A DNA stretch of 64,000 nucleotides, taken from contig CANRJC010000010.1 in the NCBI GenBank assembly GCA_947630795.1, positions 24,768 through 88,767 on the forward strand. Reading direction: 5' to 3'. Every line of letters starts with the position of its first letter. Positions within the stretch are counted from its first letter, which is position 1. This DNA comes from an uncultured Phascolarctobacterium sp. (GTDB lineage Bacteria > Bacillota > Negativicutes > Acidaminococcales > Acidaminococcaceae). The position numbers and the translations under genes are program-made. Under the pieces are notes generated by a model. The model saw nothing but the letters and a program-made list of their open reading frames with translations, was not told the origin of the DNA and ran no database searches. Below are positions 1 to 7,925 of this stretch, piece by piece.

Positions 1-133
1 GCGCCTTCAGGTCGGCCAGTATCTCATCGATGCTCAGGCCGCTGTCGTAAACTTCGAAGGTCACTTCGTCGGCCGAAGAGAAGAGCTTGATGAGCTCCGC
101 CTGAAAAGGAATGAAGGGAGTAGTGAAGATCAT
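1..133 (-). CDS. Phage protein, truncated by the window edge (head-tail/tail completion position)
   Basis: Only the first 44 codons are visible, reading leftwards from an ATG at 131-133 that sits right at the stop codon of the head-closure gene (TGATG-type overlap). The visible part begins MIFTTPFIPFQ and contains an acidic F-E-V-Y-D segment. I do not recognise the family. The position directly after the head-closure gene suggests a tail-completion or minor tail protein, which is an inference from gene order only. Confidence 0.6.
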   Translation of the reverse strand, partial: MIFTTPFIPFQAELIKLFSSADEVTFEVYDSGLSIDEILADLKA

Positions 134-477
134 CAGCTCAGCCCTCCTATCCTCGTAGCTTCCAGCTCCAGATAGAAGGGAGCCCGCCTGTTCAGGCGCA
201 CGACGGAGTTGATGATATATTCATAGCCCTCAAAGCGCAGCCGCCAATCGGCGGTGATAGGCAATGAAGGTGTGCAGTCGCGGATAATGAAGTAACAGGT
301 GTTCACCGTCACATAATCGCCGATGACTTGGCGATAGGTGGATGTCTTGTCCCGCTGTTCGGCCCACACTGTGGCCGCATCTTCATATTCCGCCTCCTGC
401 AGCCCGCCCAGCTCGTCCCGTTTTAACGGCAGCCGACGCTCCAGAGTGATGCGTCTTGTCATTGCTCCGGGGTTCAT
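133..477 (-). CDS. Phage head-tail adaptor / head closure protein (SPP1 gp16-like)
   Basis: A 114-residue protein starting MNPGAMTRRITLERR, with the pattern of phage head-closure adaptors: an N-terminal I-T-L-E-R beta strand, a central W-A-E segment, then W-R-L-R-F-E-G-Y-E-Y-I-I-N-S and a closing beta strand. These proteins cap the connector before tail joining. The start was placed at 477 because this ATG overlaps the preceding stop as ATGA, implying translational coupling; a longer reading back to 594 would lie inside the connector gene. Size fits the family (about 105-115 residues). Confidence 0.85.
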   Translation of the reverse strand: MNPGAMTRRITLERRLPLKRDELGGLQEAEYEDAATVWAEQRDKTSTYRQVIGDYVTVNTCYFIIRDCTPSLPITADWRLRFEGYEYIINSVVRLNRRAPFYLELEATRIGGLS

Positions 478-1007
478 AGCAGCACCCTCTCTCCCTGCAG
501 CAGAGCGGTGACACCGAAAGGCAGCTCCATCGTCGCCTTGCTGTCCGCAGCATAAGGCAGCCGGTTTTCGAACCAGCCGGAGATCAACAAACACATGGCC
601 AGCCGGGCGCTTTTGTCTGCCAAGCCGCCGTTCACCGTATATTCGACGCGGATGTCGCCGGCCGGCTCTTCATCCGGTAACAGACAATGATTGACATCGC
701 CGCAACAGGTCGAGAAGGCGAACGGCTGCTCCGTCCCGTCGGGCGTAACAGTGACCGCCTTGTCTACTTTTACGAGCACTTTAGAGCGGGGCAGCTCTAT
801 CTTCTGCCCCGCTTCATCGGCGCTCAATGTCAAACGCAACTGCTGGCGGCCGTAGGCCCGCCGCTGGAAGCGCTCCGCCTGTTGCCTAGCCGCAGTGATC
901 AACGAAGTCAGCAAGGCATCTTCCTCAGTGCCGTCGATGCGCAGAAAGGTTTTGACTTCATCCAGCGTCAGTATTTCTTTCGGCGGTTTGATGCACTCCA
1001 GCTTCAT
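474..1007 (-). CDS. Phage head-tail connector protein (gp6-like)
   Basis: A 177-residue protein with the gp6-like connector signature at its start: a strand reading L-T-L-D-E-V-K-T-F-L-R-I-D, then E-E-D-A-L-L-T-S-L-I-T-A-A-R-Q-Q-A-E, the helical pair that packs against the portal ring. The family forms the adaptor ring below the portal. It lies 15 bp downstream of the capsid gene and overlaps the head-closure gene by 4 bp (ATGA), the usual order capsid, connector, closure. The second half, with a W-F-E-N-R-L-P-Y motif, is also typical. Confidence 0.9.
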   Translation of the reverse strand: MKLECIKPPKEILTLDEVKTFLRIDGTEEDALLTSLITAARQQAERFQRRAYGRQQLRLTLSADEAGQKIELPRSKVLVKVDKAVTVTPDGTEQPFAFSTCCGDVNHCLLPDEEPAGDIRVEYTVNGGLADKSARLAMCLLISGWFENRLPYAADSKATMELPFGVTALLQGERVLL

Positions 1008-1022
1008 GATCTACGCTCCTTT

Positions 1023-2294
1023 TTATACGGCTTCGCTGGCCTGTTTGGTCTTGATGCCGTCGGCGTAAACGAAGGCCTCTTCATAGCGCACGCCGAAGTC
1101 CTCGCGCAAGATGCCTCTCATCAAGGTCAGATCGTTTTCGAAAGCAGATACGGCGCTGCCGCCTACGGTGTAGGACGCATCCTGGGACACGGAGATCTCC
1201 AGGGCGGAAGCTACGCCTATCATGAACTGCTTCCAGTCGCCCAGGAAGATCTGAGTCTTGCCCTCTTCTTCGGCAACGGTGATGTTATTGTCGATCTTGA
1301 AGGGATAGCCGCACAGCAGTCCGTCTTTCATCTCGCTGCGGAAGATATAGTTGCCGGTGGGAGTCTGCATGCCGTAGAGCTTGGCCCACAGCACGCCGGG
1401 GATGCGCCAAGCCAAAGCAGGGGCATTCAGCTTAGTGCTGAGCAACTTGCCCACCATCTCATAGATCAGGTCGGCAGTCAGGCCGCTCTCGGTGGCGTCG
1501 ATCTTGTTTTTCTCGCAGGCTTTGACGATGCCGGTAGGCTCGTTGTCGCTGCCTTTGCCGTAAAGGGCGGAAATATCTTCGGCCTCGGCGATGCCGTTGA
1601 CGATCTCATCCCGCACGAAGCGATCGGCAGCGATGGATGCATCTGCCAGCAGCTCGTTGCTGATGGGGATGATGCCGGCCAGTTTCTTGGCGGACAATTT
1701 GATGTTCCCCAGTTTAGGTTCGGCATTGCCGATAGGTTTATTCTCGCCTACCCATTTGAAATTGGCGGCGCCGGTCTGCTTGGGGATGTTCATGTTGCCG
1801 TTAGGCAAAGGCAGTTCGGTGATGCCCAAGCTGCGGGTGATGCTGACCTGCCGGAGCAGAGGCACGATCTCATTGTAGAGATTGACCGGCACGGTGTAGC
1901 CGCCGTCTGCCTGCACGCCTTCGGTCATAGCGCGCAAAGCTTCGTCATGAGGATACATGCGGGCGGCGATCTCCGTCAGCCCCTCGGTCTGACTGCGGGA
2001 TGCCAGCAGAGCGCTCTTGATGAAGCGGGCCATGCGGATGCCGGGCTCGACAGCTTCTTCTCTTGCGCTCATTTTTTGAACTTCCCGAACGGGCACGCTC
2101 TTTTCCAAACTGCGCAGCTCTTCCTCTTTCACGATGGCATCGGCCAGCTGCTCGGCTTCGCTGCGCAGAGCCGCATATTCCTTATCCTCTTCCGAGCTCA
2201 GGCCGCGGGTCTCTTTGGTTGCTGCGTCCAACAAAGTGCGCATTTTCTTCACGATGTCGGCGCGTTTTTGTTTCATCACGATGATCTTGTCCAT
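1023..2294 (-). CDS. Major capsid protein, HK97 family
   Basis: A 423-residue protein. Residues 1-75 are charged and helical (a delta/scaffold-like domain, presumably removed by the neighbouring protease). The rest is an HK97-fold capsid with G-G-Y-T-V-P at the start of the mature part, E-N-K-P-I-G-N-A-E-P, P-I-S-N-E-L-L-A-D-A and a C-terminal R-G-I-L-R-E-D-F-G-V-R-Y-E-E-A-F-V. The start is the ATG at 2292-2294, preceded by GGAGAATGAAAAA; in-frame codons upstream read into the protease gene. It assembles the icosahedral head. Confidence 0.95.
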   Translation of the reverse strand: MDKIIVMKQKRADIVKKMRTLLDAATKETRGLSSEEDKEYAALRSEAEQLADAIVKEEELRSLEKSVPVREVQKMSAREEAVEPGIRMARFIKSALLASRSQTEGLTEIAARMYPHDEALRAMTEGVQADGGYTVPVNLYNEIVPLLRQVSITRSLGITELPLPNGNMNIPKQTGAANFKWVGENKPIGNAEPKLGNIKLSAKKLAGIIPISNELLADASIAADRFVRDEIVNGIAEAEDISALYGKGSDNEPTGIVKACEKNKIDATESGLTADLIYEMVGKLLSTKLNAPALAWRIPGVLWAKLYGMQTPTGNYIFRSEMKDGLLCGYPFKIDNNITVAEEEGKTQIFLGDWKQFMIGVASALEISVSQDASYTVGGSAVSAFENDLTLMRGILREDFGVRYEEAFVYADGIKTKQASEAV

Positions 2295-2298
2295 TTTT

Positions 2299-2958
2299 TC
2301 ATTCTCCTTCCGTTTCCAAAATTTCCAGCTCTTTATATAAGTTGGCCAGCGTCGCCGACGCCGGGGCGGGCGGCTGCTGCCGCTGTTTTTGAAACTCTCT
2401 GAATCGCCGCAGATCTTCATCGTTGATCGCGGCAAAGCTGCGGCCCACGCCTACGTCCGTATCTGCCGGAATGCTGACAGAGGATACTTCGTAGGGCATC
2501 CATGACCGGGCTACCCGGCAGGGCCCTTTGAAGCGGCCGCAGGTGCTGACGCCTCCCGGCATCACTTCTTCCCACGTCTTCACGGCGTAGCCTACCGAAA
2601 TTCCTTTCAAAGTGCCGCTGAGCACTTTTTGAAAGATCATTTCCGAAAATTCATCGGTATCGAAGCGGATCTTTGCTGTACAGCGGCGACTGTCGCTGTC
2701 CAGCACCGGCTCGATCACAGCACCGATAACTTTGTCTCTATCGTGATTAAAGAGGGCCACACCGATATTTTGCAGCCGCGAGAGATCTACGTTCCCCGGT
2801 TCATGCCCCAGTATCTCGTCGTAGTATTCATCCCGCAGCCAATCATAGCGTCTCACCGGTTGTTCTGAGGAAAAACTGATGCTCACCGTGCGAGCTTCCG
2901 CATCGACGGCATCTTCCACGGTCAATTCGCGATAGAGAAGGTTCTCATTTTTCGCCAT
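2299..2958 (-). CDS. HK97-family prohead serine protease
   Basis: About 219 residues. The assemblin-type fold is shown by A-L-F-N-H-D with the catalytic His, followed later by G-T-L-K-G-I-S-V-G-Y with the catalytic Ser, and a W-M-P-Y-E-V-S-S-V-S-I-P-A-D-T-D strand typical of the family. It cuts the capsid scaffold domain during maturation. Two in-frame ATGs exist, at 2964 and 2958; the second has the better spacing to GGGGGTGA and is used here. The gene overlaps the end of the portal gene. Confidence 0.92.
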   Translation of the reverse strand: MAKNENLLYRELTVEDAVDAEARTVSISFSSEQPVRRYDWLRDEYYDEILGHEPGNVDLSRLQNIGVALFNHDRDKVIGAVIEPVLDSDSRRCTAKIRFDTDEFSEMIFQKVLSGTLKGISVGYAVKTWEEVMPGGVSTCGRFKGPCRVARSWMPYEVSSVSIPADTDVGVGRSFAAINDEDLRRFREFQKQRQQPPAPASATLANLYKELEILETEGE

Positions 2959-4228
2959 CGTCATCCTTCACCCCCTTTCCGGGCCGGCCGCCCATATCGT
3001 TGATCTTAGCCTGCCAATATGCGGCGGCCAGGTCGGAGCTGATCATGTTCAGCGGCACGTAGGTGGTGTCGCCGCCGGGCACGTTGTCCATGTTCTCTTT
3101 GGCCCGAACATTGTTAGCATTCAAAAAGCCCCATTGCATGCCTATGGCGTAGGCACGGTAGCGGCTCTCCAGATCGCCGCGCACGAGGCCTTCCATGTTG
3201 AACTCGATCTCGTAGCGTTCCCGCTCTTCGTCGTTGAGCAGCTTGCGCATCAGCTCTTGTTCCCAGTTCACGCATTCCGGCAGCACCGAATGTTTGGCAA
3301 AATTTATGTCTTGCGATTCGATGTTGCTGAACGTAGCGTGTTCCAGGTCGCCGATCATGTGAGGCGGCACTCCGTAGATACGGGCGATCTCCGTGACGGA
3401 ATACTTGCGGCTCTCTAGAAATTGGGCTTCTTCCGGCGGCACTCCTATTTGCTGATAGGTCATGCCTTCCTCCAAAAGCAGCGTCTTGCCGCTGTTGCCG
3501 GCTCCGCTGTAGCGTTGGTCGAATTTGCGCTCCAGTCGGTGCTGAGCTTCCTCCGAGAGAGCTGCAGGATGCTGCAGCACGCCCGAAGGGCGGGCGCCGT
3601 TTTTGAAAAAGCCGCGGCCGTAGGTCTTGATGTCTAAGTTGAGGCCCATGGTTTCTGCAAATTGCCTGATCGGCGAGCGGCCGGCAATACCGTCGAAGCC
3701 TAAGCCTGGGATGTGCACCATCTCATAAGCTCTGAAGAGCCGAGGCGTACCGTCATAGAGGATAGCATCGTAGTAGAGCTCGCCGGTACGCGTGCTCCGG
3801 TTCGGAAAAACGCTGCCGGGCTGCAGCGGCCATAGGTGCTTCACCCGCCAATCTTCGCCGAACTCGATCCAGGCATAGGCGTTGCCCCACAATTTCAGAG
3901 AAGCCTCCATGATCTTGCGGAAGGTGTGAGAGCTCATGTTGGGATTGGGCTCATTGTGCAAAATGGCGTACAGCGGATGATCTACGGCCCGCTTTTTGCC
4001 CTCCGGTCCCTTTCGGTAGAGCAAAAGCGGCATGGAAGCCAAGGTCCGCGCGTAAAGATTGACACAGGCAAAGACCGCATCGATGCCCAAGGCTTTCTCT
4101 TCGTTCACCGTTGCGCCGTCAGGTCTATAGGTCACAGTCGTGAAACCGCCGGAAGAGCTCCACTTGCCGGTGGTCTCGCTGATGTCCGTCCGTATCGTCA
4201 AATTCGTGAAGGGTATCCTGAATTGCAA
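2945..4228 (-). CDS. Phage portal protein, HK97 family
   Basis: A 427-residue protein with clear portal motifs: A-V-F-A-C-V-N-L-Y-A-R-T-L-A-S-M-P near the N terminus, L-Y-A-I-L-H-N-E-P-N-P-N-M-S, and in the second half V-P-P-H-M-I-G-D followed by H-A-T-F-S-N-I-E. The portal dodecamer sits at one capsid vertex and docks the terminase. It lies 16 bp after terL and before the protease, the standard packaging-capsid order. Length is normal for the family. Confidence 0.95.
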   Translation of the reverse strand: MQFRIPFTNLTIRTDISETTGKWSSSGGFTTVTYRPDGATVNEEKALGIDAVFACVNLYARTLASMPLLLYRKGPEGKKRAVDHPLYAILHNEPNPNMSSHTFRKIMEASLKLWGNAYAWIEFGEDWRVKHLWPLQPGSVFPNRSTRTGELYYDAILYDGTPRLFRAYEMVHIPGLGFDGIAGRSPIRQFAETMGLNLDIKTYGRGFFKNGARPSGVLQHPAALSEEAQHRLERKFDQRYSGAGNSGKTLLLEEGMTYQQIGVPPEEAQFLESRKYSVTEIARIYGVPPHMIGDLEHATFSNIESQDINFAKHSVLPECVNWEQELMRKLLNDEERERYEIEFNMEGLVRGDLESRYRAYAIGMQWGFLNANNVRAKENMDNVPGGDTTYVPLNMISSDLAAAYWQAKINDMGGRPGKGVKDDDGEK

Positions 4229-4244
4229 ATTATCACCTCCTTCT

Positions 4245-6020
4245 TTAAAGAGCTATAAGATCGGCATCCTCATACTTGCTGCGCTTGCTTTTAGCTTTCG
4301 GCAGCCGGCTGAGAGCGTTGATCACCGCAGCGGCCGGGTCTATACGCTGACTGTCATCTTTGTTTTTCTTGCTCAGTTTGATATTCCCGTTGCTGTCCAC
4401 GTAGGCGTAGGCATTGCTCAGCGCCCATGTCAAGAGCGGATTGCCGTCGTGCACTACTTTTCTGCTCACGATCAGCTCCCGAAACCTGTTCGTGGGCTCG
4501 GAGAGGGCCAGCGTGGTCTGCCTCACTTCCACCGGCGTGCGTCCCTGCTTTTTGTTGAGCTCCGTCATGTAATACGTCGCATTGTACGGGTCGAAGCAGT
4601 CTTCGTTGGGCGCCCGGCCCTGCTTTTTGCAAAAATCGTCCACGTAGGCGGTGAGAGCATCGTAGTCCACCACAGCGCCGTCGGTCTGAGTTACCCAGCC
4701 GTTTTTTATCCATTCCCGATAGGGAACTCGGTCGCTCTGGATGTGCGCTTCCACCGCATCTTCCGGGATGAAGCCGTGGGCCCATACAGCCACGCGGCCG
4801 TCCGGCAGATCGCAGCAGCCGCCGTAGGCCGTCAAGTCGATCTTTTTCGAAAAATCGTAACCGGCGATATGTTCCCGGTCTTTGATGAGCTGCAAAAATT
4901 CGGAGCGGCTCACCTTCAGGCTTCGCCATATGTTGAGCTGCTCCGTAGTCAAAAACTTCGCTTCGCTGTCTTGCTGCCATAAATTGCAGCGCTTCACCAA
5001 AAATTCCCGCACTTTATCCGGGTCATTGTTGGCGTAAGCCCGGCGGCACTCCTCGGTGATCGCGCCTCGCAGCAGCTTGGCGTATTCGGTATCGTAGGCC
5101 AGTATGGGATTGGCTTTCACCCAGCAAGACGCATCTTGCGGATCGTCGCCTTCCTCCAGCTCGCGGATCATCGCAAAATAATTTTCTTGGGCAACTTCTC
5201 CTTCCAAGATGCGACAGGCGGCGTCGTACTCTTTTTTGCAAGGATTGTTCTCCGCATCTTTGCCGGCGGTGGAGATGATGAGCATCAGCGACTGTCTGCG
5301 CTTGCCGAAGCCCGATTTCAGCACGTCCACGATCTCCGAAGTCGGATGAGCGTGGTACTCATCGATGATCACGATGCAAGGAGCGCCGGAGTCTTTGTTT
5401 TTGGTGTCTTTGGAAAGGGCCCGCAGCCATCCGCCCAGCATTTTATGAGTGATGTAGGTGTTTTTGATCACCAGTTTTTTGCTGATAAGGTCCGATTTCA
5501 GACCCATCGCCCTGGCGTCGCCCCATACGCGTTTGGCCTGCTGGCGATCTACGGCAGCGCATTCTACCTCCGGCATGGTCTCATAAAGCCGCAACTGCGG
5601 CCGATAAGGCGGATACATGGCATCCGCACACATGCCGTAAAGGGCGATCCCGCTCATTTCGGTGGATTTAACGTTGCCCCGGGCTCTCATGTTGAAGGAT
5701 GTGGAGAAGCGGCGCTGGCCGGTGTCCTTATGGACCCACCCGAAGACACAGCCGAGATCGAAGTATTGAAAAGGCAGCAGCTGGATGGTCTGGCCGGCGT
5801 AAGGGCCGCGTACATGGCAGCAGCACTTTTCGAACCAGTCGAAAATGCGGTTCGCTCTGGTCTCATCGAAGACGTAGGGAAAGTCTTCGCTGCCCTGCCG
5901 CTCAAGATCGCGAAGATGTCGGCGGCAGGCCAGCATCTCCATGCGGCAGACTCGGTGAAGTCCGTCGGCCACTTCTCTGGCATAACGGTGAGTAACGAAG
6001 AGTTCGTCATATGCGCTCAT
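4245..6020 (-). CDS. terL: Terminase large subunit (ATPase-nuclease)
   Basis: A 591-residue packaging motor protein. Around residues 113-121 a Walker A-like R-x-R-G-N-V-K-S-T is seen, and Walker B I-V-I-I-D-E-Y-H-A-H near 220. The nuclease half begins around H-I-A-G-Y-D-F-S-K-K and ends with R-I-D-P-A-A-A-V-I-N-A-L, typical of the Terminase_1 family. The start chosen is the ATG at 6018-6020, which overlaps the terS stop as ATGA; upstream in-frame codons belong to the terS region. It cuts and translocates phage DNA through the portal. Confidence 0.95.
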   Translation of the reverse strand: MSAYDELFVTHRYAREVADGLHRVCRMEMLACRRHLRDLERQGSEDFPYVFDETRANRIFDWFEKCCCHVRGPYAGQTIQLLPFQYFDLGCVFGWVHKDTGQRRFSTSFNMRARGNVKSTEMSGIALYGMCADAMYPPYRPQLRLYETMPEVECAAVDRQQAKRVWGDARAMGLKSDLISKKLVIKNTYITHKMLGGWLRALSKDTKNKDSGAPCIVIIDEYHAHPTSEIVDVLKSGFGKRRQSLMLIISTAGKDAENNPCKKEYDAACRILEGEVAQENYFAMIRELEEGDDPQDASCWVKANPILAYDTEYAKLLRGAITEECRRAYANNDPDKVREFLVKRCNLWQQDSEAKFLTTEQLNIWRSLKVSRSEFLQLIKDREHIAGYDFSKKIDLTAYGGCCDLPDGRVAVWAHGFIPEDAVEAHIQSDRVPYREWIKNGWVTQTDGAVVDYDALTAYVDDFCKKQGRAPNEDCFDPYNATYYMTELNKKQGRTPVEVRQTTLALSEPTNRFRELIVSRKVVHDGNPLLTWALSNAYAYVDSNGNIKLSKKNKDDSQRIDPAAAVINALSRLPKAKSKRSKYEDADLIAL

Positions 6021-6478
6021 GCCATCAGCGCATCCATTTCTTCGTCTTCGGTCTCTTGGGCCAGGTTGGCCCGTTTGATCACCAGCCGCGCTCGGGCCGT
6101 CGGCGTCAGCCCCAGTTTTTCGGCGTAGGCCAGCACCTGTTTGCCGTAACTGTCCAGTCGCTTCCGGTCCGGAAAGTTCTTTTGCGCCTCTTCTTCGAAA
6201 AGTGCCTGATAGCGGCAGAAGTTGGCCAGCACTCTTGCATCCACGTTGTCGAAGAGCTCGATCTCCGTGCCCTCTCTCACGATCTCTTTCCAAATTTTCA
6301 GAGCGTTATCGCAGGCCTGTTCTCGCAGAAAAGCCGGTGCCTTCAATTTGACTGACCGACGCTTCAATTTCTCCTCTTCGGCCGCTCTTTTTTCTATCTC
6401 AGCCGTCGTATAATGCTTGCCTCTGCCCATACTTCTATTCCATATGGCTACCTGTATACCCTGAGCCGGTGTCGGCAT
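6017..6478 (-). CDS. terS: Terminase small subunit, P27-like
   Basis: A 153-residue, charged, largely helical protein with a segment reading K-A-P-A-F-L-R-E-Q-A, W-K-E-I-V-R-E-G-T-E-I-E-L-F-D-N-V-D, and C-R-Y-Q-A-L-F-E-E-E, matching the P27 family that recognises pac/cos DNA and loads the large subunit. The ATG at 6476-6478 has a strong ribosome site (GAAGAAGGTGACATC). An internal ATG at 6430 would shorten it by 16 residues but has a weak site. Overlaps terL by 4 bp. Confidence 0.85.
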   Translation of the reverse strand: MPTPAQGIQVAIWNRSMGRGKHYTTAEIEKRAAEEEKLKRRSVKLKAPAFLREQACDNALKIWKEIVREGTEIELFDNVDARVLANFCRYQALFEEEAQKNFPDRKRLDSYGKQVLAYAEKLGLTPTARARLVIKRANLAQETEDEEMDALMA

Positions 6479-6556
6479 GATGTCACCTTCTTCCTTGCTA
6501 TTCCTGGCTTTTTCCTTGATCGGGGAAATTTTCGCACAAACGAGAGGGGCGCGGTA

Positions 6557-6952
6557 TCAAAATTTTTCCGTGCAGGGATCTTCTCCCCCTACCCTTTTTA
6601 TGCGCCGGCCGAAGCCGCCGTCCTCGCGTGCTGTTTTTATATCATGACAATGCTTGCAAAGCGCTTGATGGTTGGCGCCGTCCCAGAAGAGAGCGGCGTC
6701 TCCTTTGTGAGGTATGATGTGATCCACGACGGTAGCGATGCCGCCGCATCTCACGCAGAGCGGATGGAGCGACAGGAACCAGCTGCGATAGCGGCGCCAC
6801 TTTTCGTCATAGCCCCGCGAGCTGCTGCTGAGCCTATAGCGGTCGTAGCGCAGATAGCTTTCGCTTTCGTGTTCGCTGCAATAGCCGGAGCTGCTGGCGG
6901 TGAGAGCACGGCAGCCGGGCTTTTTGCATTCTCTTTTTATCCTGCCGGGCAT
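6557..6952 (-). CDS. HNH endonuclease, first gene of the late operon
   Basis: A 131-residue protein. The HNH core is seen as C-V-R-C-G-G, then V-V-D-H-I-I-P-H-K-G, a N-H-Q-A-L-C segment and K-H-C-H-D-I-K-T, so a ββα-metal nuclease with two CxxC-type zinc pairs. A second Cys cluster lies at the N terminus (C-K-K-P-G-C and a C-S-E-H). HNH proteins next to terS take part in DNA packaging/cleavage of many cos-type phages. ATG at 6950-6952 follows GGAAGGAAGCGGAGG; a TTG at 6976 would be an alternative. Confidence 0.9.
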   Translation of the reverse strand: MPGRIKRECKKPGCRALTASSSGYCSEHESESYLRYDRYRLSSSSRGYDEKWRRYRSWFLSLHPLCVRCGGIATVVDHIIPHKGDAALFWDGANHQALCKHCHDIKTAREDGGFGRRIKRVGGEDPCTEKF

Positions 6953-6970
6953 GGCCTCCGCTTCCTTCCC

Positions 6971-7001
6971 AAACAAAAGCAGCGCTCTTTGCGGCGCTGC
7001 C
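6971..7001 (-). terminator. Intrinsic-terminator-like hairpin upstream of the late operon
   Basis: On the minus strand GCAGCGC (7000-6994) pairs with GCGCTGC (6985-6979) across an 8-nt loop and is followed by TTTTGTTT. It lies between the predicted late promoter and the HNH gene, so it would stop late transcription unless overridden. Confidence 0.55.
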
Positions 7002-7110
7002 TTTATGATCGTCTATATTGTGCCCGGCGGCTGCTTTGCGATCCCCCGAGAGTAGGAGGTCAGTGCAGCTGCCCTGGGTCTGCACATCCGAGCATCTCCC
7101 GGGGAAAAGA

Positions 7111-7138
7111 GAAGAACCGCCCTTTCGGACAGTTCTTC
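7111..7138 (-). terminator. Promoter-proximal terminator-like hairpin
   Basis: Stem GAAGAAC/GTTCTTC extended by a C/G-rich inner stem with a GAAA-type loop (7138-7111 on the minus strand), followed by TCTTTTCC. It begins within a few bases of the expected start of the late transcript (about 7140). It may be an attenuator or a lambda tR'-like terminator. Confidence 0.5.
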
Positions 7139-7146
7139 ATGCTAGT

Positions 7147-7190
7147 ATTATACCACAGGTCGATGTATAATTTTGTATACTTTTGTATAC
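7147..7190 (-). promoter_or_regulatory. Predicted phage late promoter with tandem 10-bp repeats
   Basis: On the minus strand an extended -10, TGGTATAAT (7155-7147), has no recognisable -35. Instead two perfect tandem 10-bp copies of TTTTGTATAC (+ strand, 7171-7180 and 7181-7190) and a degenerate third (GATGTATAAT, 7162-7171) lie just upstream. The layout suggests activator-dependent transcription of the late genes, with the DUF1492-type protein at 8549-8980 the natural candidate. Confidence 0.6.
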
Positions 7191-7218
7191 TCTTTTCGAT
7201 TTTTAGGCAAAAAATTTA

Positions 7219-7243
7219 AAGGCCGCCGGATTTCGGCGGCCTT
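7219..7243 (-). terminator. Terminator of the toxin-antitoxin-chaperone operon
   Basis: A perfect 10-bp stem (AAGGCCGCCG 7219-7228 with CGGCGGCCTT 7234-7243), 5-nt loop, followed on the minus strand by TTTAAATTTTTT. It lies 30 bp after the SecB-like gene and insulates the cargo operon from the late promoter. Confidence 0.8.
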
Positions 7244-7272
7244 GCGTGTTGTCGCTTGTTTTGTTTTTCCCG

Positions 7273-7680
7273 CTAAGTCCGTTCTTTGTTGCTTTGTCTT
7301 TCAAGCAGCGCATTGATATTGACAGGCTTTAAGTTAATAGTAGGTATATTGGGCTGCGCCGTCATGAGAGATACCTGTGCTCTCAAGTAGGGAAACATTA
7401 TAGCAATAGCATTTGGCAACACTCTTTCGCTTTCTATATTACCGCCTGCTTCAAACTTCCCCACCAGGCACAGTTCTAAATCGAATATATCTTCGATGTC
7501 AATTCGGCAAAAAAGTTTTATCGCTATAGTTCTTCCTTCGATTCGGTGATCTGTTTTGAATCCGATTCGCCCTTCCCCGTCGTCAACGGTATGATTACCG
7601 GACGCTTGAAAACGAATATACTCAAAATACAAATTATCCATCTTCAAAGCATCAGAAAGTATCTGTTCTTGGTTGATCAT
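7273..7680 (-). CDS. SecB-like chaperone (CmdC-like), third gene of a TAC operon
   Basis: A 135-residue acidic protein. The SecB family pattern is visible in the C-terminal half: E-R-V-L-P-N-A-I-A-I at 85-94, F-P-Y-L-R-A-Q-V-S at 96-104, and P-N-I-P-T-I-N-L-K-P-V-N-I at 110-122, the conserved helix and proline-rich strand of SecB. SecB proteins bind unfolded clients; solitary SecB-like proteins beside toxin-antitoxin pairs protect the antitoxin. The ATG at 7678-7680 follows GGAGAAAGTGAA. It lies 11 bp after the antitoxin gene. The sequence is AT-rich compared with surrounding phage genes, as expected for later-acquired cargo. Confidence 0.82.
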   Translation of the reverse strand: MINQEQILSDALKMDNLYFEYIRFQASGNHTVDDGEGRIGFKTDHRIEGRTIAIKLFCRIDIEDIFDLELCLVGKFEAGGNIESERVLPNAIAIMFPYLRAQVSLMTAQPNIPTINLKPVNINALLERQSNKERT

Positions 7681-7691
7681 TTCACTTTCTC

Positions 7692-7925
7692 CTATGCAGC
7701 AAAATCATATCCGTTTCTTTCTATATGCTCATAAATAGGCACAGAATCTCCATACTGTTTGAGTGTAATCTGGCTATATTTGTCTTCATCATCAAAAATA
7801 GATGTTTGAGACAGGTAGTCTTTCAATAATATCCCGTCAATTTTTGCATACTCGGCGCCGTCATCCCACTCGATCCCCATATCCATACATATTTTTTTAG
7901 CTAAAGCAAAATCATTCGCTTCCAT
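7692..7925 (-). CDS. Small antitoxin candidate (CmdA-like position)
   Basis: A 77-residue acidic protein starting M-E-A-N-D-F. I recognise no DNA-binding motif. It overlaps the ART gene end by 14 bp, has its own strong ribosome site (GGAGAAAGAAA), and sits between the ADP-ribosyltransferase-like gene and the SecB-like gene. By position and size it is the antitoxin. Its C terminus (from about residue 62, with Y65, I68, Y73 and F75) is hydrophobic/aromatic and could be the chaperone-addiction tail that the SecB-like protein binds; that is inference. Confidence 0.7.
   Translation of the reverse strand: MEANDFALAKKICMDMGIEWDDGAEYAKIDGILLKDYLSQTSIFDDEDKYSQITLKQYGDSVPIYEHIERNGYDFAA

Noticed and set aside
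687..2402. Long plus-strand frame opposite the capsid gene
   Set aside because: A shadow of the capsid gene on the other strand; lacks a ribosome site and family resemblance.
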